NCBI RefSeq assembly: GCF_032854445.1
Contig: NC_088303.1
Span: 34,663,501 to 34,727,500 of the forward strand
From: Liolophura sinensis
Lineage: Eukaryota > Mollusca > Polyplacophora > Chitonida > Chitonidae
Reading direction: 5' to 3'
Length of the DNA stretch: 64,000 nt
Shown here: positions 46,267 to 58,368 of the stretch, piece by piece
How the letters are laid out: every line of letters begins with the position of its first letter
How positions within the stretch are numbered: the stretch's first letter is position 1
Translations under genes and position numbers: made by a program
The notes under the pieces: generated by a model
Seen by the model: only the letters and a program-made list of their open reading frames with translations
What the model was told of the DNA's origin: nothing
Databases searched by the model: none

Positions 46267-49200
46267 CTAAAACAAATGATAAAATTATTAAACAAAATAT
46301 ACCTGCAGTAAATATATCACTCACTACTTCAATCAAAAATCAAAAATGATAAACACTTCCATTACATACATGAGTAGCAACACATGCACACAAATATATA
46401 TCTAATTCAGAGTATATACACGTATAAGCTTTGAAGCCAATTTTCCTGACCTTGAAATTCTTACCTGAAGACACCTCCCATATTAAACTCCAAATGACAC
46501 CATTACAGCTAAAAACACCTTTTTCACTGACTATACATGTTCATACCCCTACATAGGTGCATGCACTAAATAAAAAAAAACACAAAACAAAAGCAAAGCA
46601 CTCCTATCAGTTGCATTTATGACCACATGCAGACAGAAACCTTATGCACCTTGTGTACCAAAGCTGAAGATGCCTTGTCCTGGACAAGAGAAGTGGTAAC
46701 GTTTTTAACTCAGGACTCCACAGGCACTGTGTGTGTCTGTCCCTTATCACACAGACCCATGGGAAGTATGCCGATCATTTAGACAACTGAACGTTTGAAG
46801 ACAAAGGAGAATTTACAAATTTCAAAACAGCCTGGAAAAACATTTTTGCCAGGAGAACAAAACAATACAGTTATGAAGGCTAGAGAGATGAAAAAAAAAA
46901 AAAAACAAAAAAAAAAAAAAACATAACATTTTCAAATATTTCAGATTCTGCCTTTTCTGCCTGATAAGTTTATGCAGATGTATGATATGATGACAGCCCA
47001 GCAATTACAGGCTTTTTCTTTTTGCTCGCCTGCCTGTACTCTGATGGGCAATTCAAAAACCCACATGTATCAAGCCGTGCAGATCCCACGAAATTAGCTA
47101 AGCATACTCAAGTGGGGAATTTACTCTGCAGAAAACAGGTAACAAAAATAATCAGGGCAAATAATCATGCAAAAAAAGTTGACAAAGTACGAGAAAGATA
47201 ACCAAACTAATCTCTTTGTTTTAAATGAATTTTCTTTAAGTTTGTTCTGATCTTATCAGCTTTACCTATCACCCGGCTGTCAACAGTCAATTTATCTACA
47301 GCGCACAAATATAGCTTTGTGTCGTCCATTAAATGACAAACATTATCTCAAAGACAACAAAAAAGTAAGACAAAGATGGGGAAAAAAAGTCATTATAGAT
47401 ATGAAATTATTAACTTCCTGTGGAAAATAGGATTTGGCATTTGAGAACAACAAAATTTAAAGTTCATGTGTAATAAAACTAGTATGAAAATGAAAAATAC
47501 AAAAACAATGTAAAACAAGTAATTAACCCCTCAAAAATAAACTTCATATGTCAATATTACTTCTATGTTATTGACTTTAGAATCAAAACACTACATCCCT
47601 ATGTACTTACATGTACATATAAAAAACACCATAAAGCAAAACCAATATAAAACACTTTCACCAAACAAATAAAATTAAATAAATAAAAGCAGATACAGGG
47701 GAGAGAGATATTGAAAAAAAAAATGAAAAGAAAATAAAAACATTAAAATATCACAAATACTAATGATAAAAACAATATACATGTACATGTAGGTGAATGA
47801 CTTAATGGGATGCAGGATACATGTACATGCATTTCTATAATATTTTGCAGGTATGTGATGATTGTTTCTGAAGAAACACAGGCCACAACAACTACCCTGT
47901 TTCACCACATACATGTATTTAGTTGTACTAAGTCATCCCTTGTCCTACTCACCATTCTATACGTAGTACAGGTACAAGTAGATTACAATTATTTGGTATT
48001 GTGGGCTTTTTCTTGCCAGTATGGCCACAAGGTAACATATACCCAAACTTATACATGCATTCTACATGCATGTACATCAGTCAAAATCTTGTCAACAGCT
48101 AACTGTTGATAAGAGGGTACATACATGTATATGACCTATACATAATACCCTACTACAGTATCACTAAGTTTGGCTTTACAGGGGAAAAAGGGGCATCACA
48201 GTACAGATTTCGACAGTTACAGATGGTTTTGATTGCTTTGTTAAAGTCAGATTTACTTACATGTATTATACACACGTATGTACACATGTACCTACAGAAA
48301 TCAGCTTATCATGAGTATGGTACTGCAGAAGCGAAGAACATTAAAACTTCTACACTGACAAGTGAATATTTACCTTGATTCTGTACACAAACATCAAAGG
48401 GAACTAGAGGACAGGTAAATCCAGGTAATCGGTATGAGACAGTTCTATAGTGACGTTAAAAGTCAAAATACTGCATTTTGCTTGGTTACAATCCATTTAT
48501 TTCGGGGGGGATACACATGAAAGAATTCACAGTTTTTCACCAAAATGTGAGCCACCCCTGGTAATGTACTTGTTGGTTCTTGATCTAAGTACATAACAAT
48601 AGGTGTAGCTAAGGTGTTGGGGACTTTAGATGTATTTAACAAGTCAATGAATGGAGTGGGTGGGAATGGGGAGGTGGGTGGGAATGAGGAGGAGTGGGGG
48701 GGGGGGGTGCAGGGGCCAGAGTTGTAGCCTGTCCAGTCATGTTCTCAGCCACATAACACAGCCAAAGAGAAAATGGTCCAAATTTGACAAGCTGACAAAA
48801 GCTTACACTGAAAGCTATGTTTAACACAAGAAAACAACAATCCAGGTATTAATTAATGCAAGCTTACCTTTCTACTTAGTAACTACTCAGGTTTATGTAC
48901 AAATGCAGTCACCAAGGCTTAAAAGCTATACATGTATAACTCTACATTTAATGCAAGTAGCTGCCTGTACACTAGCTGCTATATCAGAAACACACCAAAC
49001 TTGTCCTTGGAAATTTGAGCAGCTACATGTATGTTTGTAACATTGTTACATAATTACTACATGCAGTTACTATTAATTACAACTTTGTATACAGCGTAAT
49101 TGTAAATTAAAATAGATTCAGCAACACACACCCTACAGATTGTAGGACTGACAGAGTGTCAACTAAGGCATTCTGCAGGGTAAATGCCTGTATACTTCCT

Positions 49201-50136
49201 GTATGTCAATTTTTATCAGGTATATACACATACAGAAATACATCTGCTGTAAAATACAAGCCATTACATGCATTACAACATAACTGCTAAATGCACACAC
49301 GATGTATATCTTTGACTACATAGCTGTTGATTTACTGTAGTACCTAAAATTTCACCATATAAGGGCACATTAACAGGCAAAGTAAATGTCATAAAATTAT
49401 TACTTTTGGTGCTCAAAGTTACATTTTTCCAGTAAGATAAGATTCTACCTTCTCAACAAACCTCAAAACTTCCTACTATGATCAATGGAACTCTTGACCA
49501 ACTTTGTCATGGACAGAATATAAGGTCTTTTACAGTAATTCCTTTTAACAAAATACCCCTACCTGTAAGTAGCATGTATCCCCCCTTCTCCCCTCCAAGG
49601 AGAAAAACAAATGCACATACACATAAACACATACACAGTAAGAGACTATCTTTTAACTAAAGTGTAAAATACATGCACCTCTTGTCAATACGCTTACAGA
49701 CATGCAGACATACAGACATGATGGAGCAGAAAATTTTATGGCCTCCAACCAAAAAGCCACCAGCAACAACCTTCTAAGAATAAAGCACCAGGGATATGAT
49801 CTCTGATTTGAAAATGAATAAGAAATTATAATATTATAAGGAAATGAATCATAATCACATAATCGCACATACCTACATGTACATGTAGTGTAATGCACCA
49901 GTCCGACACTGGCACCAGAATCTTCTGGTTCTCTTTAGGAATAATTCCCAACAGGGTATTGTGTTAGGAAAAACTATCACTGTAAATAATAAGAATCTGG
50001 CATTTCTCCATCAAGTTTACAAATAATAATCTCTTTGCCCAAATCACAAAAAGCAGTTGCACATGAGAAATCTGCACATTGCTCCTTGACCAGTTTGACC
50101 TCCACAAGCCAAGAGAACTCCAGGCTGGATCTGAGC
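46267..50136. other. DNA upstream of castor exon 1
   Basis: It could be a 5'-UTR intron or promoter-side DNA. A-runs occur near 46893-46920 and a GT-rich, G-run stretch at 48655-48712. ACATGTACATG-type words are frequent. No exon was supported. Confidence 0.4.
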
Positions 50137-50381
50137 ACTAACAAGTGCACTGATATCACTACACCACCCATACTGTCACGACTGCACCAGTAAACGAGCC
50201 ACTCACAAGTACACTGATATCACTACACCACCATACTGTCACGACTGCACCAGTAAACGAGCACTCACAAGTGCACTGATATCACTACACCACCATACTG
50301 TCACGGACTGCACCAGTAAACGAGCACTCACAAGTGCACTGATATCACTACACCACCATACTGTCCACGACTGCACCAGTA
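50137..50381. repeat. Tandem repeat, unit about 62 bp, 4 copies
   Basis: Units begin at about 50137, 50201, 50263 and 50326 with ACTCACAAGTGCACTGATAT and continue through CACTACACCACCATACTGTC and CACCAGTAAACGAG. The copies differ by single-base insertions and a few substitutions. Confidence 0.95.
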
Positions 50382-51614
50382 ACAACTGAATTCTCCCCTA
50401 TTCACAAAAATACTTGATCGTAACAAGTCACTGGTGCTTTACTTTGTCATCTGATAATGACATGTATGAGGTTAGCCTTTGTTTTCTACCTGTCCCACAC
50501 ACAGATCAAATATCTAAGTGTACACAATACAGCACATGTGCACCATTCAACAGGAAATTCCTTAACCTCTTTTTTTCAACCATTAACACCCCCCCCCCCC
50601 CCACCCTCCAATACAGTGAGTAAGCCAAGACATTACCTTCTGTTTTCATTTCAAAAAAGAGCATGGATTGTCAATTGTACATCCTGTAAACAACAGGAAT
50701 GTTCAACACAGTACGAGAAAAAAAAAAAAAGATGTAAAAGCTGTAAAAACTTTATACCTAAGTGATGTGTTAACACACAACTTGTTCAGTTCATAAAAAC
50801 AACTTTTTCAATCTTTCAAACAAAACAAAAACGAAACCAACAAAGTGGTGTGAAAATGAAATCAATTTTCATTTCATTTTCAATAAAACCGAACTCTGCC
50901 ATGTACATGTATGTAAGATTACCACCAAATCACAGCATGAAGTTTATAAAGAATGAACAACAATGAAAAAAAAAACAATGTATTTAATGAAAGCATCCTA
51001 CAAAATTATTAAGGTATTATGCAGAGATTTAATACAAAAGAATTAGATACATCACCTCTTGAGGACTGAAATAGGCAGAGCATGAGTTTAACATAAAAAA
51101 AACAAAAAATTTGAATTTCATCTCAAACCTGAATATGTGAAAACCATGGCAACCGAGGCTAAAGATGAGGAAGTGAGGCGTCGGGCAATTATATGGGTTG
51201 TTGGTGTGTCAGGGTCCGTCTGGCCTCTGGTGGAAAGTTATAGCCATCACTGATTTCACAGTGAGACAGACCGCTGGGGGGCCCCAGTCACGCCTCAACT
51301 AACCACATCATATATTGTTATCTACTGCTTTGTACCTAATCAATGTAAATCAATCTGCCTTAGCTATGCAGTCCCACATCGAAACTAACAAAAAAATACA
51401 TGAAAAATTTGAATTTAATTATCAAACAAATTTCTTCTCCAAATCACAGTCTGAACAGTTCTCGCTTCCTGAATTTCAGTTTAAAAAAACATTTATTCAT
51501 ACATGTGGGTTTGTGTGTTAATTACGAAAACCAGGGAATATACTCTTCCACAGGTGCACATGTACATCAATCGCATTAATTATGTCTAATAAACATTTAC
51601 CTGGTAGAAAAGTC
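50382..51614. other. Upstream DNA, no gene recognised
   Basis: A C-run lies at about 50587-50602. The less AT-rich part at about 51130-51310 (with CCATGGCAACCGAGG) is a possible but unproved regulatory segment. Confidence 0.4.
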
Positions 51615-51736
51615 ATCAGAAGGCTAAAGTCATCAGCACACACAATGAGACCTTTAAGTGAATGTATAAAGTAAGTATCAGAAGGCTAAAGTCATCAGCA
51701 CACACAATGAGACCTTTAAGTGAATGTATAAATAAG
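51615..51736. repeat. Perfect or near-perfect tandem duplication of 62 bp
   Basis: ATCAGAAGGCTAAAGTCATC begins both copies, at 51615 and 51677. The copies are identical until the last few bases, where the second lacks a G (ATAAAGTAAG versus ATAAATAAG), so the duplication is recent. Confidence 0.95.
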
Positions 51737-54239
51737 TGCGTCAAGTGATTTAAGTGGTAGATAAGTTAATCAAGCGTCACGGGCCGCAAGGCGACACGTG
51801 CTGATGGTACAAGTCTGCTCGTTGATGAGCTGATGCAGATTAGTCTTATACGTAAGAACTATCACTTGAATCAGGCTTGATTATGCTCACCTGGTTAATT
51901 TAGCTAAAATAAGTGCAAAAGACAAAAAAATAAATTAGGTTTTTTGTAATAAAATGTTTCTTGCCCTACCCTCAATCCTTTTCACGTGGGAAAGAGCAAC
52001 TTTCAGTGCAATTGGCTACACTGGCTGGATTGACCATTTTCAGAGCTACACAAAACGTAAAATTTTATCAGTCTACACAGAACTTACATGTATATTGTAA
52101 GTACTCCATTTCTTTTAAAATTTGGGACACCTGGTCTGTTCATTTTAGCCAATATATATGTAATTCTAGCAGGAATATTTTTTTTTTCTTTTTTCTCACT
52201 TGGTTAGGCCATCTAATAAACAACATACTCATATCTTTACTTTTCCAAAAGGCTAGTAAAGAAATGTAATATTCTACTTTCAACACTACTAATATATATA
52301 TGTGTCAAATTTGAGAAGAATTAGGTACATACAAACTGTATCTACTTTGGCATTACATGAAAATTTCCAGACAAGCTTTAGTCTGGGGAAAAATTATTTT
52401 CAGAAAATAAATGAACATGAATATAAGTTTATAGTGAATAAGTTTATATAAATGTACCATATAAATGAGATCACTTTTAAGTTACTTTTTAGTCATGTAA
52501 AAAAATATTTCCATCACTCACTGAATAAAAATTGTACATACACGTTATGGTGCATGTTGTCCAGATACTTCGGCCATTATAAAGACGACATCCCTACATG
52601 TAGCTCTCAACTCAAGCATGTACACAGCATAATCTAATGGATTCCATGCTACCATCACCAATTAAAACTTATTGTATACTGTTTCTATGGCGACACATTA
52701 AAACTGGAAGGCCATACTGTAATAAGAAACAAGTATCTTTTATTAATGTTGATTATTGTGCAGTGTGGTGGGTTTCCATGTGAATTGCCACCCACAATAT
52801 ACACGGACAATGGGTCCTGTTTGGCAACACTATACCTTGGCACTGGCACGAGAGCAGTAAAGACCCAGCTCCTAGCCGATTGGTCAAGTGCCCTCTGTTA
52901 ATTGATGACAGGACAAAGGCCAGGGAAAGAACAGACAGTTTAACATAGGACTGTAATTAATCAGGTATGGACACGTAATGGGGCAACAGATGGTGGGGCT
53001 CAAGGTGTACATTTACACTGTCAACGGGTGGGGTAAAGGTTAAGAGCTCAGGGCAGAGGGATGCAAACTAAGAATGGTAAATTCGGGACATGCAGGGCTA
53101 ACAAGGAAATAAACAGTCTATTGCATACATGCAATTCAGAATCACCTTCAAAACTTAGCTGTTGGTATTCTTTTCATTAATCTATTTTGAATTCTAAAAT
53201 AAGATGTGTGTTTTACATGGTTTCATCATGACAGCCATATGACATCACCGGCATATTTTTTCCTGGTCTCAATCCAGGCATTTTATGCGAAAAAAAAAAG
53301 ACACTATATAAGTTAGATTAAATATACTGAAGAAACATGGGTTGAATGCACAGAATTCTGTTTGAAATTGTAAAGTTGACACATAGAAGTAAAATTAAGA
53401 CAGCAGTCAATGTGATGCCACTGACTTAATATTGTCAATACACTGACCTTGAAAATCTACTTTACAACAATAAACATTAGGTAGAAGTTATTTCTGTGCA
53501 AACATATCCCTCCCGAACACCATCCCCCCTCCCTCCCCCCTGCCTCCCCCCACCCCCCCAAAAAAAACAAAACAAAACAAAACACACTTTAATGCTTCTA
53601 TAAAGTGCCTCTGGCCATTCTTACCAAATCACCCATTAAAAGAAAACAACACTATTTCCAAATATAGTTTTTCTATTATCTACCAATTGATGATAACTTC
53701 TATTCTGAATGTTCATGGCCTTTAATGGCTATGTGAACCCAAAGACAGTATTAATACACCTGTGGATGAGCATGACAAGATGATGTGACCTAGCTGTTTG
53801 CCCATTGGCTCAGGCTTACCACAAGCCACAGTTATTCTCCATGACCACAGTGTTTCCACCTTCCTATAAGACATAACAAATGGGACTTCGGGGTGACAGT
53901 TGACGGATTATTTTGGAGGCCACACGATTAGGGCCCAGCGAACTGATCCGATTAACATCAAAAAGCCAAATTGATTTCTCAATGAAAGTAACTACTAGCC
54001 ATGAAACACATTGTCCCAAGAAACATGCAATTACACCATTATTAAACCACACAAATACGGGTACCACACAATTAGCTAAGGCCCTTGGGTGTGCACTCTG
54101 TAATCAATTAGTTTAGTATTTTTACCTTTTTAAAATGAATATATACATCAATGATGAGTAGAATACCAACCATCCCTAGTAGCCATGGATTCACTGAAGA
54201 ATGAAATTAAATTGCAGTGTGCTATTCCCTGCAATTATA
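51737..54239. other. Upstream DNA, no gene recognised
   Basis: It includes less AT-rich stretches (about 51760-51860, 52770-53060 and 53860-54100) and a C/A-rich simple stretch at 53510-53590. No frame with splice support was found. Confidence 0.4.
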
Positions 54240-54400
54240 TGTAACCAATGAGGTTGCATGTTCAAATCCAGCTCTTGCTATGATGATGTTTGTCAGACAA
54301 AGATTGGTTCTTTACTCCAGTAATGCCATTTTCCTCCACCCATAGCCCTTCTCTTCAAATAAGTGAAATATTTTTAAGAACAATCAAATAAATGAATAAC
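54240..54400 (+). mobile_element. Degenerate tRNA-derived SINE
   Basis: GAGGTTGCATGTTCAAATCC (B-box-like) is followed by TTTTCCTCCACCCATAGCCC and AAATAAGTGAAATATTTTTA, then CAATCAAATAAATGAATAA. These are weak matches, in the right order, to the body and tail of the main SINE. Confidence 0.65.
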
Positions 54401-54622
54401 AAACATTTGCATAATAGATCAACAGTGACCACTGCTACCAAGACAAAATTGCAAGGTCAAATCTATACCACTAACATTGTAATTTTATAAAAAACAAAGG
54501 TAGAATTTGGAAAAGGTAGAATTTAGAAAGATACATGTTTTTCATTTGGAAGTCTTTTTTGTGTGTGTAAATTCACTGACTTCTCATACCATTGTATAAT
54601 AAGTCATAAAAATATTACTTTC

Positions 54623-55218
54623 ATGCTGCCATTCTGTTTTAATCCCTCATGCATTTTAGGCCAATCAACGGCAATCTTTGGCCATAGCAGTTGACCTAGA
54701 TGCTGTACGTCAAAGCTGCGTATGTCTGACGTCGAGCCTTCTAGTTATGTTAATTACCTACCGAAGAACCTCAAAATCCATAAGATCACTAGAACTGTCA
54801 GAATAAGGCAAAATGAGGAACTTAGTCATTGATGGAATTTTAAGGCAAAAACAGTAATTGTATTTGTAACATTACTATATTTATGAAATGTTTAAGGATT
54901 TAATAGTGCTGTATTGGTGTTTGTTATGTAACCCGATACCACTGCTTCATACTGAGTCAAATCCCGAGAATGCACAGGGATTTGACGAGGTACAAACCAA
55001 GGTTCAGCGGCATTGGGTTACACAACAAATACCACGACGAAGGTGTTACAGTCTATTCTACCCCGAAAAAGGAAGAAAATGCGACAAAAACTGCCTATTT
55101 CATGCCGCCTTTCTGTTTTACTCCCTGCCCAGAGGTCATGCATTCTAGACCAATCAACGGCAATGTTAGACCAATCATAGTTGACCTAGATATGTCAAAG
55201 CTGCATATGTATTGCCTT
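54623..55218. repeat. Fold-back inverted repeat between two diverged direct repeats
   Basis: Direct copies at about 54623-54730 and 55101-55218 share TTCTGTTTTA, GGCCAATCAACGGCAAT-like and GTTGACCTAGAT words. Between them lie the dispersed core (54779-54848) and an imperfect inverted repeat. Its arms are 54914-54966 (TTGGTGTTTGTTATGTAACC ... GTCAAATCCC) and 54977-55034 (GGGATTTGACGAGG ... GGGTTACACAACAAATACCA), around a loop of about 10 bases. The set may be one decayed non-autonomous element. Confidence 0.6.
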
Positions 55219-55620
55219 GTAAAAGTATGTAAAAGTGTAAATGTAAAAGTTTACTGTACATGTAATATGATGTCATACCTATAAGCTCAGATTGGAACGT
55301 CTTGAAACAAATGTTTCTTTTTCAAGGTCATGGCGTCTGTGTGTAATATATAAAAAATGTAAAAAACAAAAGTGATATCTATAAACTGTGCGAAATAACA
55401 CTTTCATCACTGAAGGAAATTTTGATAGTTCACCTATATATTTATCATAAAAGTAATCTACCAAGTAAAAAAGCCCAAATTCTTTTATTTGTAGAAATAC
55501 CATGAAATGATACTATTTTGGGAGGTAAACGTACCGGCTGCTGTGTTGCATGACACACACAATCTGTTTGAAAGGTCAAATCTATTTAATATGTATATTT
55601 GTACGTGGCAACTAAAAGCG
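55219..55620. other. Upstream DNA, nothing recognised
   Basis: AT-rich sequence without supported features. Confidence 0.45.
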
Positions 55621-56263
55621 AAACTGAGTTGTTTTGAAATATGTGTACATGTAAATTTAAACTCAAGTGCATAAAAATACATAACACATGCATTGTAGAC
55701 TAATTAAGACATATATGGGTAATTAGCCATAGCAAAGTTTGATTGAATGTCATTGGCATGAATGTCACTCAATCAATCAATCCTAAGCTTTTATCCATGC
55801 GTACATGTACACACATTGTGTCATACCGGGTTACATGTTTTGTATCAAGCCAAATGCTGGGAAAACGTATTGCATTGAATTCAGTTACCTTACAATGTAC
55901 ACGTACATCAAAAGCAAAAGAAATACATGTACCTAACTATTATTGAACAAAAAAAAGTAGCATCCATCTTAAGGCAAAATGCTCCAACTGTTATTAATCA
56001 CATCCAATATGTATATATATACTATCCTGATACCAAACAAACGTGGGTGTTACAGTCAATCATTAACAATTTGGCTGAGATCAATCAATTCTGAAAACTA
56101 TCTTTGCTTTCAGTGCATGCATTTATGTGCTTAGTGTGAACAAGTTGACACTATTTGTACATGCAGATGCTACGGAAGTAAAACTCACAAATACTTACAT
56201 GAATACATATAAATGAACATGCATGCAGATTTGTGCTTCGCTTTTTACACATGTTCGTCTGAA
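55621..56263. repeat. 643-bp direct repeat, copy 1
   Basis: This segment is repeated at 57726-58368 without any length difference (constant offset of 2105). I counted about six substitutions, so identity is about 99%. The sequence contains no recognised gene; a 62-67-codon frame occurs in both copies but has no supporting signal. Confidence 0.95.
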
Positions 56264-56284
56264 ATAGGCCTTGCAAACTACTTT

Positions 56285-56550
56285 GCCTCTGTGGCCATGC
56301 TGTTTATGTGCTAGCGCAGCACAATGACCCGGCAACCTCTTACTGTTGTGGTTACTATGAGTTGAAGTCCAGCTCATGCATACTGGCTCAATCCTCTATG
56401 GTCCTACACTGGAAGGTGTGGCAACAACCTACGGATGGACGTGGGTTCACCTCGCAATGCCCGGTTTCCCCTCACCATAATGCCGACAGTTGTCGTATAA
56501 TTGAAATGGTCTTGAGTAGGTCATAAAACCTCAATCAAATAAATAAAAAA
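56285..56550 (+). mobile_element. tRNA-derived SINE, diverged, between the 643-bp repeats
   Basis: It runs from CCTCTGTGGCCATGCTG through TGCTAGCGCAGCACAATGAC, GTCCAGCTCATGC and CAACCTACGGATGGACGTGG to CAATCAAATAAATAAA. The A-box region has a substitution-rich stretch. No copy is present at the matching place after the second 643-bp repeat. Confidence 0.9.
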
Positions 56551-56777
56551 GAAAAGTTTCCCTCATATACTTACATGTACACGTACACTGCTATCATACG
56601 TCATTTAAGTCACAGTTAATCAGCCGGGAATTTTCAGATGTCAAAAGCTTGTGTGTATGTCAGCTTGCATGCATGTGCTTGTCAAAGATATATAATTGAC
56701 ACTCATAACATATACGTAGGTAGCCAATTCAAATTTCCTTGTATTAAGAATTCAAAGGTCTATTTCAGTAACACGCA

Positions 56778-56778
<1 letters not shown>

Positions 56779-56816
<38 letters not shown>
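56779..56816. repeat. Poly(A) run of about 38
   Basis: An uninterrupted A-run, in the spacer between the two 643-bp repeats. The preceding sequence was not recognised as a retroposed gene. Confidence 0.9.
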
Positions 56817-56820
<4 letters not shown>

Positions 56821-57725
56821 TAAAACAACACTTTCTATAAATGCATAGAATTACAGTAGCTTAATTTTATACACACACGAAACTCATTATCATAAATCTA
56901 GTAGATCATATGTCCATGGACATGCAGGGAAAGACAGAGACAAGTATCAGATTTTCATAATCTTTACCTTCTCTGATTAAAGAACAATTTAAATAATTAA
57001 AACATGTCCAATGATAATATTAAATCTGTAGATTATTTTCCATGAAAGGTACATTTAAGACACACAGGGATATTGCAAGTTTGTCACGAAACGGACACAA
57101 GCCAATGATAATTTGCAATGAATGAGGTCAGATCAGCGATAAAAAGGGTCTTTCAGTGTCCTTAATACAATTTTCACCTGCATAAAATTTGATCCCTTCC
57201 TGAGCACCTGCAATCTGACATAACATCTTTAAGTACAAATGTATATAGCAACACACCTTCAAAAACAATTCCTATCATTCAAGTAGTTATGAAAATTAAT
57301 GATTCATAAGAAAACCTCACCTGTTCAACTTGCTTCACTTAATAAATATTCTACCTGAATATTAAAGTTCAGACTACATACATGTATGTATATTTACACA
57401 GCAAAATCTGAAGGTTTATACATGATTTATTTTTCACGACAAAATCATAGATAGATTCATAAGGTTGTTTAGGTCGAAGAATTTAAACATGAAGTGCTCA
57501 GTCAAATGTAGTTACTTCGTCATTATACATTTTACAACGATCTTATTTAAAGCAATTATCGTAGAACGTGCGATCACACTGATATTTACACTAAAACTGT
57601 TTAGACATTAGGGAGTGGCTTTCTAATTGAGACAAACTTAAATCTTGTCCATTTACATGTATCATAATTATGCAAGTTAAACAACTTGATTGTATGCATG
57701 TAAGTTTAAGTAATTTCTATCCACA

Positions 57726-58368
57726 AAACTGAGTTGTTTTGAAATATGTGTACATGTAAATTTGAACTCAAGTGCATAAAAATACATAACACATGCATTG
57801 TAGACTAATTAAGACATATATGGGTAATTAGCCATAGCAAAGTTTGACTGAACGTCATTGGCATGAATGTCACTCAATCAATCAATCCTAAGCTTTTATC
57901 CATGCGTACATGTACACACATTGTGTCATACCGGGTTACATGTTTTGTATCAAGCCAAATGCTGGGAAAACGTATTGCATTGAATTCAGTTACCTTACAA
58001 TGTACACGTACATCAAAAGCAAAAGAAATACATGTACCTAGCTATTATTGAACAAAAAAAAGTAGCATCCATCTTAAGGCAAAATGCTCCAACTGTTATT
58101 AATCACATCCAATATGTATATATATACTATCCTGATACCAAACAAACGTGGGTGTTACAGTCAATCATTAACAATTTGGCTGAGATCAATCAATTCTGAA
58201 AACTATCTTTGCTTTCAGTGCATGCATTTATGTGCTTAGAGTGAACAAGTTGACACTATTTGTACATGCAGATGCTACGGAAGTAAAACTCACAAATACT
58301 TACATGAATACATATAAATGAACATGCATACAGATTTGTGCTTCGCTTTTTACACATGTTCGTCTGAA
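57726..58368. repeat. 643-bp direct repeat, copy 2
   Basis: Second copy of the segment at 55621-56263. The bases just outside the repeat differ on both sides, and I saw no target-site duplication around the pair. Confidence 0.95.

Noticed and set aside
55621-58368. LTR retrotransposon with 643-bp LTRs
   Set aside because: There are no TG...CA ends, no target-site duplication, and no primer-binding site or coding region in the internal 1.5 kb.
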